From Tachypleus tridentatus (lineage: Eukaryota > Arthropoda > Merostomata > Xiphosura > Limulidae): 64,000 nucleotides of DNA. Each line of letters begins with the position of its first letter. Positions within the stretch are counted from its first letter, which is position 1. Location: assembly GCF_004210375.1 (NCBI RefSeq), contig NC_134825.1, forward strand, positions 43,084,348 through 43,148,347, in the 5' to 3' direction. Under the pieces are notes generated by a model, which made no database searches, was not told where the DNA came from, and saw only the letters and a list, made by a program, of their open reading frames with translations. The position numbers and the translations under genes were made by a program. Below, in pieces: positions 54,701 to 64,000 of this stretch.

Positions 54701-56455
54701 CCTACTGCTGTGAGCAATTTTTCTTCAAAATGAAGCTCATCAAAACCAAATGTAGAAGTCAGCTGACTGATGAACATTTGACCAGTCAGTTAAGAGTGGC
54801 AACCACTTCTGTCAAAGCTGATATTGACAAGCTCTGCAAGGACTCTAAATTTCAAGTGTCGCACTAAAATGATCACTCATGCAAAAATATAAAATATTAT
54901 TGCTTGCATTTTAAGAATTTTTTTAATTTATTGTGCATGTACACGAATAAGCTTGTTTTTTAAGTGGCCCCACTTGATTGATGAAGTTGGTTATATGGCC
55001 CACCGACGAAAAATGTTGCACACCCCTGATCTAAAGCATACAGTTCACCATTTAGATGAGGTGATTAAGCCACAGACATGAATTGTAGTAAGACATGAAA
55101 ACATTAAAATATTTTAAATTCTATGGCATTTTTTATTAAGATAAATTACCTTTCCAAGTAAATTATTACTTTGCATATAATTAATGTTTTACTGGTCTCA
55201 CTGCACAAAATACTGGTGTTCAGAGTTCCTAGCACTGTCAGCTAAGTAAATTTAAGATTATTTTTTACAACTTCTTAAGACCAAGCTAAAGACAATTTTT
55301 TTTTACCAGTAGACATGTATTTGTATGCTGTTTATTGGATCACATAATGCTGCAAGAGAAATATTAATAAAAAAATCATCACTGAGAATACACTCATTAC
55401 TTTGAATTTTTTTCCAGCTTTTTCTAAAAAGAGAGTGAAGTTTAAAAACTTAAAATATCAAGCATGAAATGTATTAACCATGGTAGGACTAGTTCTGTCA
55501 TTTACATTAGCAGCATTACTCATGTCTATCAAAACAAGTCAAAACCAATTTTGTGCTCCCAGTCCAGGTGATAGGCCTAGATAGAATGAACACACAGCAA
55601 CTCAAATTTAGTGCTCCCAGTTTTGTGTAGACTGAGGCAGAATGAATGTGAAGTACTTTTACGCAATTAAATTTTGAAAAAACTTCTTGTTCAAGAAACA
55701 AATTACTACAAAATTATACACATCCTTCTTAAAAATCAAAGTATCCCTCTCTCCTCCAATAAAACACACACAAAATAATACAGTATACCCTCACCTATTT
55801 GCGGTTCCCCATTCGCGGCCCCGCATGTTCGTGGGTTAGGCTCTTAACCCTATCACATCGTATGCCGGTATACCGGGCTAGCGTCATAACGTCATAAAAA
55901 CGAATGCTCGGTAAACCGGGATTTTGTAGGTCATAGAGACTAAAAGCGCTCTTCGAGGGTATGTCTGTATTTACTTTCTCAAGCAGTTTTATCGATTGAC
56001 GTCTTTATCGAACAATTATTACTGAATTGTACTGTACTGTATTATTATTACCTGAACTGTGCATACTGTATTTATCTGTCTAAGTTTGCCTTTAAATTTG
56101 TTCCACTTTCTGTCAATTCTAATACGTGTTGTACGCATAGAAAATGACTTTACGGTACAGTAATACAGTATGGGTAACTATACTATGTACATTTCTTTTT
56201 GATTAAAATATTGTTGCAGTACAAAATTAAAATGTGTTTACATTATCATTACTACATTAGTGAAATACATGACTGCATGCAATATTACTACATTATTACT
56301 GTATTAATGAGTAAGAGTGTCTTTAGAAAGTGTCTGGGAAGCATTTAGTACCGTATATAATCTCATACATAGAAGTTTTAAAACTGCATCCAATATTCGC
56401 GGGTTTTCGCTATTCGCGGTGGGGTAAAGAACGTAACCCCGCGAATAGCGAGGGA

Positions 56456-56494
<39 letters not shown>

Positions 56495-59400
56495 TTCCAC
56501 ACTTTACATATATAAAGCTTAATCAAATCAATTAAATGTCTTGTGATAATTTCTACTAACTTCAGTGTGCCCTCTATCTATCTTGCAACTGTATACAAGT
56601 ATTTCATTCAGATAATTTTCTCATTTTTTCAAGACTGATACTATAAGTCTCTAATATTGGCTCTTAGTGGAAAGAAAGGGTGGGAGTGTCAGCAGAGGTA
56701 CGTATTATTGGAAATACATTTTCAATTTAGGAAAAGGTTAACTTCCTAAACATACTTACCTCTGCTGTCACTTATAGCTAGAATTCCACACTGAGAAGGT
56801 GGAGAGGCCAGTGAAGGTATTATTCATACAGTAAGGATCTGCAAAGATAATGGATGTAGCTCAAAAAGAGTGGCACCTGAGTGAGGAGAAACCACACTAC
56901 ATCTAGAACAGATATTTCTTCACCATGGCCTTAGTTCCTGTATCAAGGATGGAATTGTAGATGAGTGATCATCATTATAGGCCATCCCAAACCAGATAGA
57001 TGAGGTTCAACTACTCAGGGTTGGAATTAAGGGGTCTTGATCCCTATATCCCACACTGATGACTGAGACTATTGGACTGCAAATACATATATAAATATAC
57101 TTTTTATTGCATCCCAACCTCTAGTCCCAAACCTTCACCTCCTCCTGAAGAAGACCAAAAAGCAACACCCAACTCAGAATGACAGGAACATGTATGTCTT
57201 ACTCAACCAAAGGAAAAGTACCCATTTGGTCTGGAATTATGAATGTTCATCCTCACTTTCCAAATGAGCGGGCAAGGATCCTTCCACTTGCTCCTGGAAT
57301 TATGGGCAAGAAGTGGAACAACTGTGATCAATGAAGAAACCAAGACAGGACCACTCCATTTTTGGAATTATGGGCAGGAAGTGGAACAGCTGTGATCAAT
57401 GAAGAAACCAGGACAGGACCACTCCATTTTTGGAATTATGAGGAGACAGTGGACCTCCTTTCTTGAACAATATACAGAGCCGATATTGATGAAAAAAAGA
57501 AGGGTCATGGCACACCCCAACTGGATAGCAGAGCATTCAATCTCAACCAGTATTAGAAGTAGGCTCCCATCATAATGTAAAGGTGTGTTTTTACAGCAAT
57601 ATCACATCAAGCAGAATCAAACCCCTGATTCTAGTGTTGTAAAACTGCAGACTTGCCACTAATCCACTGTTAGTAAAAAGTATTTTATTATAATAATTAA
57701 AGAATGCACTGATATGGTTTACACGTCTTAGCTAAATTGGAGTTACTTGTATAATGAAACAAAATATTTTAGAGTAACAAAGGATAAACTAATCAGTCTT
57801 GGTATGTCTAAAATTAATATATTACACTGCTTAATCTAGGTAACATTTCTATTTTATAACCAAATAGATTATAAGAGATGATTTTACATCTCTCAGAGTT
57901 AAACACTGCTATTATAACAAATTAGACTGTTATTAATGACACAACTTTACAAATTAAAAACATTTCCTTGATTAATATTCTATGTTTAGTTAGTAAAACT
58001 AATTTGTAAATATACCTTGCTGCCAGTTGTGAGGTGCTGCCACTGCATTAGAAGCACTGATACGATGAGCATATTTTATTAACTCTTCTGAAGGAGTACT
58101 TCTCTCATTGCTCCTTTGAATAGATTGTAGTTTCTGTTTAGCTTGATAAATTGCAGTAGCCTAGAAAATGACAAAACCAAAGAAAATTAAATTAAATATT
58201 TTCAAGAATATTTGTATTTAAAGTAAAGAAACATAAAAACATTGAATGATAGAAATAAAATGTGTTTCTGTAAACATCATTCTTTTGAAGAAACACCTTG
58301 TCTTCCAAGATAAACACCACCAATAACTAAGCTCTTGAGATTATTTCTTCACCAAACTCTTGATAAAGCAATGTTACCAAATAGTGAATTTTAAAATTAT
58401 GGTATCAATAAAAAGTAAGCAGTGACCAAACTAAATGGTTTGAAGTGTTCTATAAAAGTTTTTACTTTGCTTCTTATTTCTTAAAGAAAAATATATTGGG
58501 TGCTCCAAAACAAAAAAATTTTCAAATGTGGTGTCAGTTCCAAAGTACAAATGCATTTATATCTTCAGAATACTGGATAAGGTGATAACCTTATCATCAA
58601 CAGTGCTATTTGACTAACTGAAAATTAATTGATTCAATTTCTACAACTGGGGTCAATCTTCAAATCTTTAATATTATGTTACAAGTTCTTTACGTAAATA
58701 TAAGATACTCATCTCACTCAAACACACTTTAAAGCAGGAGTGAGCACTCAGTAATTAATGTAAGTAATACCTTTTGAATACATATGCCTAACAGAAGAAA
58801 TAAACAACACCTAAACTAATATTATGTATCTGAAAGAGCATCACTTTCAGTTAGAAGATGGTTCTAGATTTTGAAAGCTTATAATACTTCAAAGAAATCT
58901 AGTGAATATTGTAAGGAATCAAGGAAATTTCATACAGCACTTATCCATCTTAATAACATCACACATCTGGTTAAGATGATGATGAATACCATACATTAAA
59001 ATGTTTTAGACAGTTTTATTGAAAGTGGAAGTAATCTTCTTATTTACTAATCTCAAAATTTTAATATAGATATTACACAAATTATTAGCTCTAACCACTA
59101 CAGTTGGATGAAGATTTTCATCCTATCTGAACTATGGCATCTAAGGTATTCCATCCTCCTTCACAACACAATATGAAAGACGTCTGTTAAATTCCATATC
59201 CTAAATACATAATGTTAAACTCTCAATAAGGAAATGTATGTTAAAAGTTCCTAATTACTAATTAACCTTTTTGCAAGGGCTCTGTATAATATACACACGT
59301 TTGTCTACAAATTTGCACTTTAACTTTTGATACAGCGTGTGTACCTTCACAAAATTTGGTAGACTTTTAGTAAAATTACAAGTATTTTGCACATACAAAA

Positions 59401-62400
59401 AATCACATTATTTAATGAAATATTTTTCCTAAGTATTTGTTTGCAAAAATAAAGCCTGTTTCATTATTAGTCTGAGTGCAAAATGATTTTGTGCTATAAT
59501 TTAAGAAAAAAAACAACTTAATCCTAAAAATATCAAGTATTATTTGTGTGATCTCTAAAGCTTCAAATATTTGTTTTCAGATTACTTTACATTTTATGTT
59601 ATTTTCTATACTCTAACTATTTGGAGTATGGCACTTAACCAACCTTCTAACCATCATACAAAATTAGGAAATAAATATAAATTATGCTTTTTCATTATAG
59701 AATGACAACATATTATAACATAAAAATACATATTTAATTTAAATAATTTAAGTTTCATATATGAACATATATATTTATTATTTTTATTATATTGACCTCT
59801 CAGTCATGACTAGCTAAAATTACATAACTTGCACTGATTTGGTTCATATGCACTCATGTTATGCATCCAGTAATATAAACCTGACCTTTAGTCTTCCCTG
59901 TCTTGGCTATGTGTCAGCAGCATGGTATTTTGTAATACATAGTTCCATTTCAATTATTATACATTATATATATGTATATAGGTTATTACTATTTAGAAAT
60001 AAATTATTAAATTTATTTTTTTTAAATACAGATCAATCAATCAAAAAATAAAGCAAACAATTATCACTTCATGCTGGGGCCTTTGTACTTGATTATTGCT
60101 GGAAGTAGGTTGCTAAGTCTTTTAAAATTTCACACATGGAGGATATCAAACAAATTTTTTTTAGGTTTTATATAAACAATTAAATAACCAAAAATCATAA
60201 ATAACTACACTGATACCACAGAATTCCAGGATAATTTATTAAGCTTAATAACTAAGACTTAGATTTTTAAAAATATAAAACTTCAAGCAGACTAAAGACA
60301 CAACCTACCTCCTTGAAACTTAGGTGGAAAGAATGTGATAGCTTTTTCAAAGAATAAAATGGCTGAGAAAACCAATCTGGAGGCATTTTCAGCTGTTGAT
60401 AGATTATTCATATCATTTCTGTAGTAAGAGTATATAAGGGACTGTTTCAAAAAGTGGAAAGAGTTGAACAGGGTCAGTGTCTGATTCAGTACATAAGCCC
60501 TATCTCAGCAGAATAAAAAATATGGAGTTCTTATTTTATATTATAGCTTGACAATATCAGTAATTTGAGTTCCTAATTTGTATGAAACTGTAGACTTAGT
60601 ATTTTGACATCACAAACATCTAATTTTAAACAGTGCTGCATTCAACATACCATGTGACTAAAATCTTTCTTTAAATGTATTTTAATATTTACTTTTGAAT
60701 TAAGAAATTAACTCATATGTAATATCAAAGTTTGAATTATAATCTATAATTTTATTCCAAACTTACTGACAAACTCATTAATAAATATGATATGGCTTTT
60801 GAACCCTAACCTACTGCAAAAGGGTTAAACCTAATAAAAAATGTTTTTGAATTCAAATATTTGCCTTTGTGCTGCATTATCTAGTGATTAAGTATCTTCA
60901 ACACACTGGAAAACTAGAAAATTAACATAACATCATTAAATGTTAAACTTATTACTATGTCTACTACAATATCCTCAGCATAATATTTCCTGCCCCATCT
61001 GATAGTTAAGTTTCTGTTTTTCAAGAAACAATGTAATAAACTTGTTTGTTCTTCCTTTTGATACAATGTTTGCCATGCATGAATTCTGATTTTTTATCTG
61101 ATGTTATTTTGCTTTTTTTTCTTTCAATTTCTTATCTGTGGTACCTTTTAAACATGTAAAACTGGATGCTTTGTGCAAAACAGACAAAACACAAGATCTA
61201 AATCTTTTAGAATTCAAGTCATGATGGCCAAGTTCTTCATTTGTCATTATCTTAAAACACAATACCAGAAATTAGCTTTAATGCAAGTCATAAAATGCCT
61301 ATTATCATTATTCTTATCCAACCCTTACATTTTGGTGTATGATCATGCTGTGGGTATATTTCATTCATTCATTTTATTCATCAATACTCTTTTTCATACA
61401 TCAAATCCTTCTATGATCAAAATCATGAACTGATAGCTACAAAGTCTAGTTATTTTTTATATACTATTGTATATGCTTGATGAATCTATTTTGGATTAGT
61501 TTGTTTTGTTTAATAGTAAACCTATTCAAAGTTTCAGGTGTATATGCAATCCATTGTTTTACGTGTTAACAATGACTGATGTCATTGATGTTAATAGAAT
61601 TAGATTTAACAGTTTCATGTAGTACAACATTTTCAGTATTGGTATTAACACAAATTCATCAGTACTAAAACACTCAACGTTTAAAATTAGATATAATCAA
61701 CTTAAAAGTGAAGTATTTTGAGGAAAGAACTTTTCTTTGTGTTGGAAATCTTACTTTTCATGTTGAAAACTAAGTAATTTATTTTGTGAATGAAGTGACT
61801 AAGTAGACATAAAAGCAAGAAAAGTGACAAAACATCAAGATTATCTGACCATTCACAAAGAAAAATAAATCTAAATATTAAGACCAAATCGTAATCTTTT
61901 ACAGCCATATAACCACCCAACACAACTTTCAAAGAACTGAAAAAAAGAAGCACAGATCCATCAATACAAAGTTTAAGCTTCTTTATTACTTTTGTATGAA
62001 AATTAGCATTTCCAGCCTCTTTCCTTCCATCATCAAACAATGCAAAATAGACAAAGTCCAAAACCAGAACAATTTTAGGTACAATAATCAATCATTTATA
62101 TTTCCAAAATTCTGAAAACTATGATATTTAAGGTCAGTTTTTTTTTTACAATTCAATTTGTTGAACAAGGCATTAATCTAGTAACCTGTTTCTACAACTT
62201 TTATTTCAACAAACTGGTCTCCTTATTGTGGTAAGGGGATGAAAACTGAGCAAAATCATTTTAAATAGCCTTCATCGTACCAGGTTACAAAATTAGTCTA
62301 ATCATAAAATTCAAAATAAATCATAGAAAATACCATTAACTGCTTTCATTACGTCAAAACCTTTCTTTTGCCACAACATAAACATTTCTAACACACAAAA

Positions 62401-62739
62401 AGTCAGTCCAACTTGTCATAACCCAATTAAAACTTAATATTGTGACTCATTTTTCCACTTCATCAAATCATATTAATCATCCAAGTCCTTCTGCATGACA
62501 GAAAACTAACAACACATTCAGTAGTTCCTGACATCAAAATGTTATACAAAATGATAAATATTAATCCTTGATTTACACTGTAATTTTTATTTATTTGCAT
62601 CAAACAAACACCTATACAATTACCAAAATATGTTCTGCTTCTTTTAAATGTTTCTGAAGAGTTCGTATATCTTGATCCTGTTTGTCCACTTCTCCTTGTA
62701 CAGCATCCATTTTTTTTTGAATTTCTGCCTGTTCTGAAG
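45777..62739 (-). CDS. MED4: MED4, Mediator complex subunit 4 (3' part; last 4 exons plus 3' UTR)
   Basis: MED4 belongs to the middle module of Mediator, which links transcription factors to RNA polymerase II in the nucleus. Coding exons in transcript order are 62739-62624, 58160-58016, 51262-51116 and 46093-45903, encoding 198 residues and a TAG stop. Recognition rests on [20 protein letters not shown] (coiled coil), [16 protein letters not shown], and [19 protein letters not shown], which are near-identical to vertebrate MED4. The C-terminal acidic/serine tail [11 protein letters not shown] plus a serine run is also conserved. Vertebrate MED4 is about 270 residues, so roughly the first third lies beyond the right edge. 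An AATAAA lies 121-126 nt past the stop. The middle of the tail is short and divergent, with a small Q run. SMC4 lies downstream on the same strand. Confidence 0.95.
45903..46093 (-). CDS. MED4: MED4 last exon and stop
   Basis: 191 nt, 63 residues plus [17 protein letters not shown] leads to [11 protein letters not shown], seven serines and DSQ. Acceptor tccctcatag. The terminal acidic/serine tail matches the end of vertebrate MED4. Confidence 0.95.
46544..47680. repeat. Local degenerate duplications
   Basis: CTAAAAA-CAATTA-CCTAAAGTTTAAATA and GTTTACCAACT occur at 46550-46608 and 46860-46925. GTTACCACAGTTGTATCCAG starts at 47206 and 47441 (235 bp apart), each followed by AAAGTCCACA, TTACTTTAGAAT and TTGACA-AACAAATTATT. 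A third partial copy (ATTTTACAATCCAACTGAAA) is near 47118. Confidence 0.55.
48037..49420 (-). mobile_element. Tc1-like DNA transposon, copy 2 (nearly full length)
   Basis: Same terminal repeats as copy 1 (CTCTTCAAAAAAAGAAAC at left, TTTTGAAGAG at right). The right end is followed by TATA and the left end by AATATT, consistent with TA insertion with decay. About 1.38 kb against 1.14 kb for copy 1. Confidence 0.9.
48210..49114 (-). pseudogene. Tc1-like transposase pseudogene (DD34E core present, DNA-binding part damaged)
   Basis: 49114 opens [20 protein letters not shown] and the first [23 protein letters not shown]. After RVTTLAQD most of the second HTH is deleted and the frame shifts. 48743-48357 then encodes [25 protein letters not shown] (around the first catalytic Asp region), [13 protein letters not shown], and [17 protein letters not shown]. 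There are 34 residues between Asp and Glu. A stop replaces the codon after DRR (tgacaacc in copy 2, cgacaacc in copy 1), and the C-terminal part continues to about 48210. Not functional. Confidence 0.87.
51116..51262 (-). CDS. MED4: MED4 internal exon (PRRPYPTD motif)
   Basis: 147 nt, phase 1 at both ends. [20 protein letters not shown], then a glutamine run (VLQQQQQGN) and SRGPHG. Acceptor attgtag, donor gtaaat. Confidence 0.96.
52476..52909. mobile_element. Tigger/pogo-type MITE 1, nested in the hAT element
   Basis: Inverted ends CAGTGTAACCTCGTTATTCG and, reversed, CAGTGTGACCTCGCCTATTC; TA on both sides (52474-52475, 52910-52911). GCGAATAGCG/CGCGAATA motifs at both ends. No ORF. Same family as 55781-56460, opposite orientation. 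Confidence 0.88.
53080..54867 (+). pseudogene. hAT transposase pseudogene (GTF2IRD2/ZBED-like)
   Basis: Opens MSAVKKRK after an acceptor-like tttgatttcag. A BED-finger region is split by frameshifts ([13 protein letters not shown]; [15 protein letters not shown]). The catalytic part reads [38 protein letters not shown] and [11 protein letters not shown]. Then [20 protein letters not shown] and a C-terminal dimerisation segment with [20 protein letters not shown], ending at TAA 54865-54867. At least six frameshifts or stops (near 53110, 53370, 53705, 54010, 54345, 54640). The domain order fits GTF2IRD2-like hAT proteins. Confidence 0.85.
55037..55780. other. MED4 intron, plain sequence
   Basis: AT-rich. 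55556-55630 contains a short direct near-repeat (GTGCTCCCAGT twice, 61 bp apart). Nothing else recognised. Confidence 0.4.
55781..56460. mobile_element. Tigger/pogo-type MITE 2
   Basis: Left end CAGTATACCCTCACCTATTT; right end, reversed, CATATTCCCTCGCTATTCGC. TA flanks (55779-55780 and 56461-56462). Internal blocks match MITE 1 in reverse: GATGCAGTTTTAAAAC, AATGCTTCCCA, CAGTAATAATGTAG, GTCTCT-TGACCTACAAAA. Longer than MITE 1 by about 245 bp. Confidence 0.88.
56461..56489. repeat. (TA)n microsatellite abutting MITE 2
   Basis: About 14 TA units starting exactly at the MITE's right target TA. Confidence 0.9.
56685..56772. repeat. Inverted repeat, 21-bp arms
   Basis: Arms 56685-56705 and 56752-56772 match at 19 of 21 positions (CAGCAGAGGTA core). 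The spacer holds a second nested pair TTTAGGA/TCCTAAA. No family assigned. Confidence 0.65.
57233..57440. repeat. Minisatellite, 63-68-bp unit
   Basis: GGAATTATG starts units at 57233, 57296, 57364 and 57432. Units 2 and 3 differ at only a few sites (AGTGGAACAACTGTGATCAA / AGTGGAACAGCTGTGATCAA). Confidence 0.9.
57582..57670 (-). mobile_element. SINE family 2 copy, degraded
   Basis: GGTGTGTTTTTACAGCAATA, AATCAAACCCCTGATTCTAG and GCAGACTTGCCACTAATCCA match family 2 with a short internal deletion. Confidence 0.65.
58016..58160 (-). CDS. MED4: MED4 internal exon (conserved core)
   Basis: 145 nt, enters phase 0, leaves with 1 nt. [20 protein letters not shown], then [20 protein letters not shown] and NWQQ. 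Acceptor ttttctag, donor gtatat. HRISASNAV is a MED4 hallmark. Confidence 0.96.
58161..62623. other. MED4 intron (4.5 kb)
   Basis: AT-rich, no element recognised. A 129-codon minus-strand ORF (62091-61702) is open but unlike any protein I know. Confidence 0.5.
62624..62739 (-). CDS. MED4: MED4 internal exon (coiled coil)
   Basis: 116 nt, ending in phase 0 at donor gtaatt. Encodes [20 protein letters not shown] and [14 protein letters not shown]. The acceptor at atgcag has a poor pyrimidine tract; a second ag nearby could move the left boundary by a few codons. Confidence 0.85.
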
Positions 62740-64000
62740 CTGCATTTGGAATTTCATAAGGACATTAGTACCATTAGTTTAAAGCACTGTCATTTAAACA
62801 ATAGTAAGAATTTGTAAAATTAAAGTTATGACAATACAAAATCACTGTTTCAAAATAATAAATTTATTTGCTCAATTCAATGTCATGCAAATCAGTAATG
62901 TGACTGGAAATGCAAATAACTGGTCATTAAGCCTAATCAATATATAGTGGTTTTGGATAATCTTGTTCCAGTGGTCATTTTAAACCAAACTACAGAGATT
63001 AAAAAGCCCCTAATTGTTAATTAAAAATGATGTGCACTTCTGCTCAAAAGAGTTAATTTTTGTGACATAAAAATATTGCATGTCACTTAAAGCTGAACTT
63101 AAAGAATAGGAACAAAAGAGGATCTGTTTATCTTTTTACTCGCTATCATTCCATCCCATCCAAAAATATGTTTGCCTTTCAATGTTTGAAAAATGTCCTT
63201 TGCTTTGTATCGCCTGCCCTTTTGATGTTCTCTGCACATTACTTGTTAGACCTCTAAGATGTATATGGGTACTTGATTCATACGGCATGTTACTGAAGAA
63301 ATGAAATGTGGCTAATCATAACAGGCTTTTGTCAATTAGCTATGAATGTTGTTGACAGAATGATAAATTGCTTCCAAACTAATTGTACATTTCTTGCACA
63401 CCAAGAAAATGCAAACTACTATGTATGAAATAATAAGACATTATTTGCCAATTATGACTTCTAAGGTACCTTTTTTTAAAACTGAATTAGACATTCATAG
63501 CCACAAATTAATGTTGTGTCTGTAAACAATGTTTAAAAATAGACTTCACAAGACTAGTTTGTATGCCAGACATCCAATAAGAAGTATTCAAGTCACAGCA
63601 AAACAAAAAAAATATTTCACATGCAAAGGTTAAAGAATATATCCAATAAAGAGATGACTGTGAAAATACAGTGTGAGATAGATAAAGAATTAGCAGATGT
63701 TACATTGCTTGATTGGTTCTTTGTTGGTTATTGGCACAAATCAACTAGGCTATATGCACCAAACAACTGGTAAAAAAGTTAAAAGTAAAATTATTAAAAT
63801 ATGTGAAAAGGAATCATGTTAAAATAAAACATTTTCAAATTAAAAACTTAAATACAGTTTAATAGGCTAATGGCCCTTACAATTTTAAAAACACAACTAA
63901 GGTAGACAATGTCACCATCACCAATAACACTGTCCAACGTCAAGGGTGAACCCATGGTAAAAATATGTTTGAAATGGTGTCATTGCTCTTGATCACAACA
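62740..64000. other. MED4 intron / upstream (partial)
   Basis: AT-rich. No further MED4 exon recognised before the window edge. Confidence 0.5.

Larger units (their letters stand above)
51999..55028 (+). mobile_element. hAT-superfamily transposon with perfect target duplication
   Basis: Inverted ends CAGGGGTGTG and CACACCCCTG, flanked by an exact 8-bp duplication ATCTAAAG (51991-51998 and 55029-55036), the hAT signature. The left end continues into GGCGGCCCGCGGGCC, a GC-rich subterminal typical of one hAT group. 3030 bp including a nested 434-bp MITE. The transposase is on the plus strand and broken. Confidence 0.95.
51263..58015. other. MED4 intron (6.8 kb)
   Basis: Holds the hAT element with nested MITE (51999-55028), Tigger-type MITE 2 (55781-56460), a (TA)n, an inverted repeat (56685-56772), a minisatellite (57233-57440) and a family 2 SINE (57582-57670). 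Confidence 0.65.

Noticed and set aside
61702..62091. 129-codon minus-strand ORF in a MED4 intron
   Set aside because: Hydrophobic F/L/K-rich translation of AT-rich DNA with no known motif; no splice-site or promoter support.

Overview
This window looks like AT-rich animal nuclear DNA: long repeat-filled introns, GT-AG spliced exons and several transposon families. The two genes are conserved eukaryotic housekeeping genes. An arthropod is likely. A horseshoe crab (Limulus/Tachypleus) is my best guess, because the tRNA-headed SINE closely resembles one I remember from horseshoe-crab sequence. That is recall, not a search result. No bacterial, viral, CRISPR or toxin locus was seen.

Both recognisable genes lie on the minus strand. 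SMC4 (condensin ATPase) starts at 36041 and runs leftwards. Twelve coding exons (36041 to 2775) join in frame to 547 codons, covering the acidic N-terminus, the Walker A head, the Q-loop and the first coiled-coil arm. The hinge, second arm and C-terminal head lie beyond the left edge. MED4 (Mediator subunit 4) lies to its right. Its last four exons (62739 to 45903, 198 codons plus stop) are present, with a polyadenylation signal at 45777-45782. Its 5' part lies beyond the right edge. The 8.4-kb gap between MED4's poly(A) signal and SMC4's likely promoter (about 37270-37400) is a nest of transposon insertions.

The rest is mobile-element history. It includes a 3.0-kb hAT element (51999-55028) with a perfect 8-bp target duplication, a nested Tigger-type MITE and a decayed transposase. 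A second, ZNF862-like hAT (25954-29160) carries an apparent spliceosomal intron. There is a remnant of a third hAT (39579-40210). Two DD34E Tc1-like copies (37566-38708 and 48037-49420) have lost complementary parts of the transposase. There are LINE fossils, two tRNA-derived SINE families, MITEs, minisatellites, and three pairs of anciently diverged dispersed repeats that I cannot name. The most informative observations are a SINE-LINE-SINE composite inside one target duplication, and a mini-MITE whose empty site survives in a paralogous repeat 18 kb away.

I found no clearly new biological system. The best candidates for undescribed sequence are the three unnamed repeat pairs, the CpG/CCAAT block inside an SMC4 intron (16957-17200), and the unrecognised ORF cluster at 41112-42530.
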